Assembly: GCF_003052265.1 (NCBI RefSeq)
Contig: NZ_QANS01000005.1
Coordinates: 62,001 to 126,000 of the forward strand
From: Stenotrophobium rhamnosiphilum
Lineage (GTDB): Bacteria > Pseudomonadota > Gammaproteobacteria > Nevskiales > Nevskiaceae
DNA length: 64,000 bases
Direction: 5' to 3'
The first letter of the stretch is position 1; every line of letters starts with the position of its first letter. The notes under the pieces are model-generated. The model was given only the letters and a program-made list of their open reading frames with translations. It searched no databases and was not told the DNA's origin. A program made the translations under genes and the position numbers. Below, piece by piece: positions 43,983 through 51,226 of the stretch.

Positions 43983-44797
43983 GCTTTAACTCCTCCCGCG
44001 TCGACGCGTTTAGTCGCTGCCCCCAATAAACTTGCCGAGGCCAATTCACGTAGGCCGTCGTTGATAGCGCCGTCATTGCTGAGTGGCGCGAGAATGCAAA
44101 CTTCAGCTGCTTCCAATTCGCTTGCACCGGCCGCGACCAGCTTTGCAGCCGTAACGAGGACGCGAGTAGAAGGTGGTTCGAAATGGAAAATGTCGTCTGC
44201 CTTGCGTATCGACATCGCGCAATTCACAAGACGCTTTGCTGCTGAGAGATCAATGCCCGCTTCAGAAACCAGCACTTCTGCTTCACGCTCGGGTGGCAGA
44301 TACGTCATTGCCACCGTGACGAAGCGTTGACGGAATGAAGGCTTGAGTTCTTTCAGCGAGCTGCGATACGCAGGGTTGTAAGAGCACACCAACATGAAAG
44401 AGTCTGGCGCCGTGACAACTTCACCCGCGCGATCAAGATATAAGGTGCGGCGATGATCGGTCAGCGAGTGCAGAACGGCGAGTGAGTCATGGCGTGCTTC
44501 AACCACTTCGTCCATGTAACAAATCGCACCGCTTTTCACGGCTCTGGTCAGCGGCCCGTCGTTCCACACGACGTCGCCACCGGTGACCATGAATCGGCCG
44601 ACCAAATCCGAACTGGTTAGATCATCGTGGCAGCTGATGGTCACAACATCGCGACCGAGCACTTCTCCCATGTACTCCACGAAGCGTGTTTTTCCGCAGC
44701 CTGTTGGCCCGGTCAACATCACGGGCACACGTTGCGTTGCAGCCTGTTTGAACAGTGCCACTTCAGATCCGTTGCTTTGATAATAGTTATTGCTCAT
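43979..44797 (-). CDS. NorQ/CbbQ-type MoxR AAA+ ATPase (1)
   Basis: A 272-residue ATPase. Walker A GPTGCGKT (residues 30-37), Walker B AICYMDEVVEA (D96, E97), then SYNPAY and RQRFVTVAM, typical of the CbbQ/NirQ/NorQ branch. It lies seventeen bases after a NorD-like vWA gene. Such pairs act as chaperones that insert or activate metal centres or assemble complexes (nitric oxide reductase, RuBisCO). No nitric oxide reductase or RuBisCO is present, so the client is unknown; candidates are the P450 or membrane proteins of the operon. Confidence 0.93.
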   Translation of the reverse strand: MSNNYYQSNGSEVALFKQAATQRVPVMLTGPTGCGKTRFVEYMGEVLGRDVVTISCHDDLTSSDLVGRFMVTGGDVVWNDGPLTRAVKSGAICYMDEVVEARHDSLAVLHSLTDHRRTLYLDRAGEVVTAPDSFMLVCSYNPAYRSSLKELKPSFRQRFVTVAMTYLPPEREAEVLVSEAGIDLSAAKRLVNCAMSIRKADDIFHFEPPSTRVLVTAAKLVAAGASELEAAEVCILAPLSNDGAINDGLRELASASLLGAATKRVDAGGVKA

Positions 44798-44813
44798 TTA
44801 CTCCTCGCACTTC

Positions 44814-46346
44814 TTATGTCGCTACAAGCTCGCGGTGAACCTGCGCTAATACGCGCGGCAGATCCTCCACTCGCCTGATGCGTGTCGAACGTCGTGGCCC
44901 GAAAATATCTGGCAGTGGATCGACCTTCGTCTGTCCAACGCCGATGTAATAAATAGATACCGATGCTTCAGTTGCTTCCTCGACGGCATGTGCTGCATCT
45001 GCCCAGGCATAGCGACCTTCGTAGCCTTCATCTGAAAGTTGTCCGTCTCCGATCACGATCAACAAACGGCGCTCCGATGGCTGTGCGAGCAGGCGACTAG
45101 TCAAATGCCGGATTGGTGCGCCTAAGCGGGTGTATCCGCCCGTCAGCAAACCAAGATCACTGGGCATGACGGAGTTGGCGTCTGTGAAATCTCTGAGGCA
45201 AGTCACATCGACGCGATGACGTGTCTTACCGTTGAAAACAAACAGTCCATGTCGCTCACGCGCGATCGACATCGCATGACAAAGCGCGTCGGCACACTCC
45301 AATTCCAATTTGAAAGTGCGGCCGTTCTGTCCACCTAACGAAGCACTACCGTCGAGCAGCAGCGCAGTGGTGACGTCACGAAATGTTGGCAGCAGATCTC
45401 TGAAGACACGCGCTTCAGCAGCTTTTCCGGTTAAGCGATCGACGTGGAAGTCGATGTACTGATCGATATCGAGATCTGAGCCATCTTCCAAGCGCTTCTG
45501 CATCACGCGATGCGTGTGCTCTTCGAACCAACGACGCAAATCAGCCGCTGGTACACGTGGCTTGCCTTTCTTTGCCTGAAACTTTCTTTCCAGCACTGCG
45601 ACGTGATCAGGAAGGAATTTCTTCGTCCACAAATTCCACTCAGGATATGGAACGCCTGCACGTTGATCTGCGCGAATCTCGGGATCATCGTCCTCAGGAC
45701 GACTCGGAGGAGGAATGCGAGAACTCTTGATGTTCCCTTTTCCACCCACCGGAATCGTGTCGTAGCCTGGCGAGAGATAGCGTTTAGTTTTCGACCAGGG
45801 CATGCGACCTTGTCGTCTACGCAATGCATTTAACAAACCACCTTTGGTAGCCGCGCCGATCGGCAGTTGTCCCAGCAATGGGTGATAGCTCAACTCTTGC
45901 TCTGATTTCGCTAACGCCATTGCACCTTCGAGTATCGCGACGCCATCCAGATCGGCGCTTCTCATATCAAGGTCTGGCAGAAAGCGTCGCAGCTCAGGCA
46001 CCAGGCCCGGCCAACGCGAACCAATCCATCCCAACGCAACGCCACCTTCCACTAGTGAAAGTGCAGTGAGTTGTCTGGGCGATAAGGCTTGCAGCGTGAA
46101 TGTAGCGATGCGGCTCTTCGATGGGGCGCATTGCATCGCGATGCCGCAGGTCCAGGTTCGCAAAGTCCAATCCGGACTCACTGCTGGATAGGGAACGTTC
46201 ATCACCGTGCGGCCGAGATTCATGCCGAAGATGCGGCGCTCGCCGGACATGAGATGGACGCTGTCGCAGCGCCCTTCTGACAGGGCCGATGCAACAACCG
46301 CACAGCTGCGCTCGATGCTTAGCGCGTCTGCGGAATCATGGGACAC
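44814..46346 (-). CDS. NorD/CbbO-type von Willebrand A protein (1)
   Basis: A 510-residue protein with a C-terminal vWA domain; the MIDAS DxSxS motif is in LLLDGSASLGG (D332, S334, S336), followed by LLTGGYTRLGAPIRHL and IVIGDGQLSDEGYEG typical of NorD/CbbO. The start is a GTG (MSHDSADALS) without a strong binding site, 30 bases after the 36-residue gene. The N-terminal half is the NorD-type helical region. It pairs with the NorQ-like gene. Confidence 0.92.
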   Translation of the reverse strand: MSHDSADALSIERSCAVVASALSEGRCDSVHLMSGERRIFGMNLGRTVMNVPYPAVSPDWTLRTWTCGIAMQCAPSKSRIATFTLQALSPRQLTALSLVEGGVALGWIGSRWPGLVPELRRFLPDLDMRSADLDGVAILEGAMALAKSEQELSYHPLLGQLPIGAATKGGLLNALRRRQGRMPWSKTKRYLSPGYDTIPVGGKGNIKSSRIPPPSRPEDDDPEIRADQRAGVPYPEWNLWTKKFLPDHVAVLERKFQAKKGKPRVPAADLRRWFEEHTHRVMQKRLEDGSDLDIDQYIDFHVDRLTGKAAEARVFRDLLPTFRDVTTALLLDGSASLGGQNGRTFKLELECADALCHAMSIARERHGLFVFNGKTRHRVDVTCLRDFTDANSVMPSDLGLLTGGYTRLGAPIRHLTSRLLAQPSERRLLIVIGDGQLSDEGYEGRYAWADAAHAVEEATEASVSIYYIGVGQTKVDPLPDIFGPRRSTRIRRVEDLPRVLAQVHRELVAT

Positions 46347-46374
46347 GACGGAATCGGCGTTTGGAAGACGGGAT

Positions 46375-46485
46375 TCAGAACGTGCCTACAGATTCGAAGA
46401 ACCAATACCAAAACCAAATCACAAGGCCACAGATACCGAAGGCAAACACTAAACGCAGAGAGTCCAGAAGGATCAGTTCCAACAT
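46375..46485 (-). CDS. 36-residue single-pass membrane protein, first gene of NorD-NorQ-P450 operon
   Basis: A short gene (MLELILLDSLRLVFAFGICG... ending ESVGTF) with one strongly hydrophobic, Trp-rich helix. The ATG is preceded by GAGGAG. It lies at the promoter-proximal end of the operon, 30 bases before the NorD-like start. Too short for standard gene callers. No family recognised. Confidence 0.72.
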   Translation of the reverse strand: MLELILLDSLRLVFAFGICGLVIWFWYWFFESVGTF

Positions 46486-46592
46486 TTCAATCTCCTCATT
46501 TGTACTGCGCTGGTTCCCAATGCTTGCGCCCTAATTGCAAGCTTCCAGCGCCCGGCGGGTGGCGCCTTTGTTAGGCGTCTTTAAAAATTCTA

Positions 46593-46635
46593 CTTGCGAG
46601 TTAGTTGAATTTCAACTTTCGAGTTAGTAGAATTT
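46593..46635. promoter_or_regulatory. Candidate TetR operator with direct and inverted repeats
   Basis: Two near-copies of CTTGCGAGTTAGTTGAATTT (46593-46612) and CTTTCGAGTTAGTAGAATTT (46616-46635) lie 23 bases apart, and the perfect palindrome AGTTGAA-T-TTCAACT (46603-46617) spans their junction. They sit between the divergent NorD operon and the TetR gene at 46702, a typical position for a TetR operator controlling both directions. Confidence 0.6.
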
Positions 46636-46701
46636 GTTCCTGAAGATGCGGTTTGGCATGCCTGCCGCTGCAAAAACCCGGGAAAGAGGCCTTTAAAAGC
46701 C

Positions 46702-47361
46702 GTGAACGCACAAGTCGCAACAACAGAACCAAGTGGTGCCAGAGCCGAGCGCACGCGCACGGCCATTCTTGCGGCAGCCGAAGATCTTTTTGCCCGACGC
46801 GGCTTTGCATCTACCCGCCTAGAAGACGTGGCGGAAATTGTTGGGATGACCCGCGCAGCACTCTTCTACTACTACGGCGACAAGCAGGCCTTGTTCGACG
46901 CCATGCTCGCCGACACTTTTGGATCACTGGCCATCAAGCTCGATGAAGTGCTGGCCAAAGGTGGCAGCATTTCGGAGCAGATTGAATTGGGCGTCGAAGC
47001 TTGGGTGGATGCCATCGTTGCTCGTCCGGCAATGGCGCGTCTGATCATGCGCATCGTTGCTGACGGTCCCGAGTTCCTGAAACACGGTGTCTTCTCAGAC
47101 AACAACCAGATCGCGATGAAGTACTGGGCACTCTTCGAAAAAGGCCGCGCCAGTGGCGAGCTCAAGCCACTTCACGATGACCCTTTCCACGCAGCAAGCG
47201 CAGTAATCGGCTCGACGGTTTTCTACGTTGGCGCACTCGCAGCACTGGTTCCACACGGGCATTTTGAACCGCTGGATGAGCAACAAATCTCGGCACACAA
47301 GAGCGAAACGCTACACACCACGCGCCGTTTGCTGGGGATCGCGGAGCGCAACAAGAAATAA
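46702..47361 (+). CDS. TetR-family transcriptional regulator (2)
   Basis: A 219-residue regulator, GTG start, with HTH RTAILAAAEDLFARRGFASTRL...GMTRAALFYYYGDKQALFDAM. It lies 45 bases before the AveC-like gene and is divergent from the 36-residue/NorD/NorQ/P450 operon. The repeats at 46593-46635 are its likely operator; it probably controls both arms. Confidence 0.9.
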   Translation: MNAQVATTEPSGARAERTRTAILAAAEDLFARRGFASTRLEDVAEIVGMTRAALFYYYGDKQALFDAMLADTFGSLAIKLDEVLAKGGSISEQIELGVEAWVDAIVARPAMARLIMRIVADGPEFLKHGVFSDNNQIAMKYWALFEKGRASGELKPLHDDPFHAASAVIGSTVFYVGALAALVPHGHFEPLDEQQISAHKSETLHTTRRLLGIAERNKK

Positions 47362-47406
47362 GAGGCTTCGTAAAAACAATTCGCTTCAAGTCTGGGGGGA
47401 CTGGTA

Positions 47407-48522
47407 ATGTCGAATCGCGTTAATGCAGCGTTGTCTAACAAGAGTTCAGTAACTACGTGGGTGTGGAGCCTTATTGGCATCACAATCATTTACCTGATTG
47501 CCCACTTCTCCGTGATGGGCGCTGTTTCTCCACGCATTTCGAATCCTGAGGCGGTGGGCATCCCTCGCCCTGTCGAGTTTTTATTCGGCTTTAAATACTG
47601 GGTGGAGTTCCACGAATTTTTCACGGTCGTGGCGATGGTCGCGCTATTTGTTGGATGCGTTTCTGTTTGGCGACGCACGCCTGGCCATCCTTATGTGCTG
47701 ATGGCTATCGCTTCAACCGCAATTGTCTGGCAAGACCCGATCATGAACTGGGCGCCGTATGCGGTTTACAACCCGCAGCTCTGGCATTGGCCAGAAGACT
47801 GGCCGCTCATCAATATGTCACCCACCGTAGAGCCTTTCATCGTTGTGGGTTACGCGCTGTTTTATTTCGGGCCGTTCTTTCCTGCCGTTGCGTTGCTGAA
47901 GCGTTTGCAGGCTAGAAGCACGATGGATGCATTCGTCTGGCGCAAACCACTGGTAAGCCTTGCGCTGTTGATCCTAGTGATCGGCTTCGTGATGGACATG
48001 ATGCTTGAGGTGTCGCTCATCCGTACCGGCTTGTATATCTACTCGCAAGTCATTCCATTTGGTTCGCTATTCCCGAATACCCCTTTCCAGTTCCCATTGA
48101 TCTGGGAATCTGCACTGGTCACCCTCGTGATGATCCCGGCAGGTGTGCTCTGCTATCGCGATGACACCGGTCGCACGGTTGCAGAAAAGCTCACACAAAG
48201 ACTCCGCTTCTTGCAGTCACGCCCAACGCTCGCAACATTTCTGGTGATGTTCGGCATCTTGAACATCGCCTACTTCATGTACGGCGCAGCGTTCGCAGCC
48301 ATTCGCGTCTCCGGTGCAGCGACAGCAGTTGCCTGCCCTTACCCATTTCCAGAAGCAAAGGTTTACGACCCACAGGGTTATTACGAAAGCGAAGGCCAGC
48401 CCGGCCCTTTCTTCGAAGGCTACTGGAACAAGATCACGATCGGACAACCCGATGGCCGTCCCAAGGTAAATCCAATCAAGCCTGATGCTGTGTGCTCACC
48501 GAAGGAGAAGCCAAATGCGTAG
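47407..48522 (+). CDS. AveC-like polytopic membrane protein (1)
   Basis: A 371-residue membrane protein with about seven helices. Conserved patterns such as DPIMNWAPYAVYNPQLWHWP, PFIVVGYALFYFGPFFP and GLYIYSQVIPFGSLFPN match the AveC family, known from avermectin spirocyclase AveC and found in actinobacteria and some proteobacteria. Whether it acts as a cyclase is unknown. Its stop overlaps the next SDR start by eight bases. It shares the pattern with the protein at 54993. Confidence 0.8.
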   Translation: MSNRVNAALSNKSSVTTWVWSLIGITIIYLIAHFSVMGAVSPRISNPEAVGIPRPVEFLFGFKYWVEFHEFFTVVAMVALFVGCVSVWRRTPGHPYVLMAIASTAIVWQDPIMNWAPYAVYNPQLWHWPEDWPLINMSPTVEPFIVVGYALFYFGPFFPAVALLKRLQARSTMDAFVWRKPLVSLALLILVIGFVMDMMLEVSLIRTGLYIYSQVIPFGSLFPNTPFQFPLIWESALVTLVMIPAGVLCYRDDTGRTVAEKLTQRLRFLQSRPTLATFLVMFGILNIAYFMYGAAFAAIRVSGAATAVACPYPFPEAKVYDPQGYYESEGQPGPFFEGYWNKITIGQPDGRPKVNPIKPDAVCSPKEKPNA

Positions 48523-49399
48523 TGTCGTCATAACCGGCGCCTCGCGCGGACTCGGTCTCGCGTCAGCAACACATATGTATCAACAAGGCTGGACAGTGGT
48601 CGCTGCGATGCGATCAATCGAAGCCGGTCTCGAAAAACTACGCGAAGCAACAGGTGCAAAGGTTGGCGATCCGCGTTTGATTGGCGTGAAGTTAGATCTG
48701 ACCGATATTGCTTCGATTCCCACAACAGCTCGCGCGATTGAAGTAGCTGTTGGTGCGCCCGATGTCATCGTGCATAACGCAGGCGTCGCCGCAGCAGGCG
48801 TCGCAGAAGAAACACCTGATGAAGTCTGGCAGCAGTTATTCGCAACCAATCTGTTTGGCCCTGTCGCACTGACCAAAGCACTGTTGCCTGCAATGCGTGC
48901 AAAAGGCAGTGGTCGCATCGTTGCGATCTCCAGCATGGGCGCAATTCGCGGCATGCCAATCATCAGTGCTTATTCAGCATCGAAAGGTGCGCTTGAGCGT
49001 TGGGCTGAAGCCTTATCGCAGGAAGTCGCGCCATTCGGACTCGGCGTCACTATCCTAGTTACTGGCTCGTTCAACACCGACATCCTGACCGAGCAAACAC
49101 CAGACTACGGCAATCATCACGGCCCTTACGGCACGATGTACGAAAGCATTCATACCGCAGGCAAAGCTGCCGTCAGCAAAGCCTTGCCACCTTCGCGCTT
49201 CGCGCTGGCATTGGCAGAAGCGGCAGAAGATACAGCACCGATTGTGCGACGCACCGTCGGTTCTGATGCAAGCGCGCTGTCCTTTATCTCACGCGTCCTG
49301 CCTAGAACATTGGTGCATCACATCATTCGCATGGCGATGAAGATTCCTTCGCAGGGCGCGCTCAGTAGAGCGTCTCTAGCCAAATTGTCGAAGACCTGA
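48515..49399 (+). CDS. Short-chain dehydrogenase/reductase
   Basis: A 294-residue SDR beginning MRSVVITGASRGLGLASA, with HNAGVA and catalytic YSASK. The start at 48515 overlaps the AveC-like stop and has AAGGAGAAG upstream; an ATG ten codons earlier is rejected. It lies between the AveC-like and NorD-like genes. Substrate unknown; in this setting an alcohol or ketone of the oxidation pathway is likely. Confidence 0.9.
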   Translation: MRSVVITGASRGLGLASATHMYQQGWTVVAAMRSIEAGLEKLREATGAKVGDPRLIGVKLDLTDIASIPTTARAIEVAVGAPDVIVHNAGVAAAGVAEETPDEVWQQLFATNLFGPVALTKALLPAMRAKGSGRIVAISSMGAIRGMPIISAYSASKGALERWAEALSQEVAPFGLGVTILVTGSFNTDILTEQTPDYGNHHGPYGTMYESIHTAGKAAVSKALPPSRFALALAEAAEDTAPIVRRTVGSDASALSFISRVLPRTLVHHIIRMAMKIPSQGALSRASLAKLSKT

Positions 49400-49422
49400 A
49401 GAAGTCGTAGCTCACGAATCTC

Positions 49423-51138
49423 GTGAACGACATCAATCACAACAAAGATCTCGCTCGCTTAGGCATGTTGGCCTCGGCACTTTCTCGTCGCGATATCCGT
49501 GTTGATCACACTGTTCTTGGCATTCCCGCGTGGACGAACGGAACGGTGATTTATGTGGACGGCAGCGCTGACTTCAGATATCAACTCAAAGAGCTATGCG
49601 TTCAGAGCGCCTTGCTCGTAGCAGGCAGCTTGAGTCGAGAGCTTGTTCAACGTTTGGCGCGTCGCCCAGAACTAGCCAAAAGATATCTGGCTGTTGAAGG
49701 GCATCGTGCTCTGTCAACGCTTAAAGATGTGTTGCCGCCGGTGATGCAATCGTTGATCGATAACGCAACAGCGTCGCGCTCCAATTCAGCCGCAGATTCT
49801 CTGAATATCGCCTTGAGCCGAGAAAGCATTGCGACTCCACCGCAATGCTTCGGTGCAATTCGTGCCCGAGAGTTGCTCGCCGCACATCAGCACGCAGGCG
49901 GATCCGGCTCAAGCGGGCAACATGTTCCGCGTCAGCAACAAAAGAAAGAACTAACCGAACTCGCTGAAGATGCCAATCACGACGACGAAGACATCGAAGA
50001 TTTTGCAACCAGCCCAGTAGGCGGTGGTGGAGGACTAGGCAAACTTCTGCAGAAAATGTTTCAGATGGTACGCAAGGTCAAAGGCGACGGCGCTCTAGGC
50101 GCTGATTCTGCTACGCACTGGTCACGATCCGGTGCACGCGCAAAAGTTCGCGCCGTACATTCGACAGCAAGCGCAGAAACTGTTGATGACGCTTTCGGCA
50201 AAGGGAAAGGCATTCTCTATCCAGAATGGGATGTTCATCAGCGTCGATATCGATACGACTGGTGCACGGTCAAGGAAATCGATCCGCCCGCTGAGTCACA
50301 CACATCAGTAATGTGGATGCATCAATACGATCTGCGAAAGCCTCTTGCGCGATTGGGCATGGGGCTTGACCGTTATCACCGTCAAACACAAGGCGATGAC
50401 ATCGATATTGATGCAGCGATTGAAGCGCAGGTTGAGATGATGGCGGGATCAGCGCCTGATGAATCCGTTTACATCGAAAGCAAGCGTCGCCGTCGTGATT
50501 TATCAGTGCTCGTTTTGCTGGATATCTCCGGCTCTGTTTCTCAGGAAGGTTCGTCGGGCACCAGTGTTCACGACCAGCAACGCAACGTCGCAGCGGCACT
50601 GATAGCGGCATTGCACAAAATTGGCGATCGCGTAGCCCTGTATGCCTTTCACTCGCAGGGCCGATCCGACGTGCATCTGGTTCCCGTAAAGCGCTTTGCT
50701 GAGGGATTGGACAACACGGTGATGAGCAGGCTCTACAGCCTCAAACCCGGCGCATATTCGCGACTAGGCGCCGCGATCCGTCATGGCGCGAGCGTGCTGA
50801 TTGATCGCAGCGGCACATCGAGACGATTACTAGTCGTGCTTTCCGATGGCTTGGCCTACGACCATGGATATGAACCCGCTTATGGCGCTGCTGATGCGCG
50901 ACAAGCACTAGCCGAAGCGCGACGTGATGGCGTTGGTTGCTTGTGCGTTTGCGTGGGCGCAAACACTGATGCCGAAGTCTTGCGCCGCGTTTTTGGCAGT
51001 GCAGCACACGCCACAATTCCAAATCACGATCAGTTGATTCAAACAATTGGTCCGCTGTTCCGTTCAGCACTGCGCTCGACGGATGTTCGCAGAAAATTTT
51101 CAAAGCCAAGAAGAAACAAAGAAGAGGTCGCAAGCTGA
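49423..51138 (+). CDS. NorD/CbbO-type von Willebrand A protein (2)
   Basis: A 571-residue vWA protein, GTG start. MIDAS motif VLLDISGSVS (D367, S369, S371), then LKPGAYSRLGAAIRHG and VLSDGLAYDHGYEPAYG, all typical of NorD. A central Gly/His/Asp-rich insert (GGSGSSGQHVPRQQQKKELT, then NHDDEDIED) may be flexible. It is one of two NorD-like proteins in the window; unlike the first, a TonB receptor gene separates it from its NorQ partner. Confidence 0.92.
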   Translation: MNDINHNKDLARLGMLASALSRRDIRVDHTVLGIPAWTNGTVIYVDGSADFRYQLKELCVQSALLVAGSLSRELVQRLARRPELAKRYLAVEGHRALSTLKDVLPPVMQSLIDNATASRSNSAADSLNIALSRESIATPPQCFGAIRARELLAAHQHAGGSGSSGQHVPRQQQKKELTELAEDANHDDEDIEDFATSPVGGGGGLGKLLQKMFQMVRKVKGDGALGADSATHWSRSGARAKVRAVHSTASAETVDDAFGKGKGILYPEWDVHQRRYRYDWCTVKEIDPPAESHTSVMWMHQYDLRKPLARLGMGLDRYHRQTQGDDIDIDAAIEAQVEMMAGSAPDESVYIESKRRRRDLSVLVLLDISGSVSQEGSSGTSVHDQQRNVAAALIAALHKIGDRVALYAFHSQGRSDVHLVPVKRFAEGLDNTVMSRLYSLKPGAYSRLGAAIRHGASVLIDRSGTSRRLLVVLSDGLAYDHGYEPAYGAADARQALAEARRDGVGCLCVCVGANTDAEVLRRVFGSAAHATIPNHDQLIQTIGPLFRSALRSTDVRRKFSKPRRNKEEVAS

Positions 51139-51226
51139 TTACTACATAGGGAACAGACAACGGTTAATGCTCATAGAAGCAGCCGTTTCTGTATCCATGC
51201 CTTAAGGCGGGGATGAGGAGAAGAGA

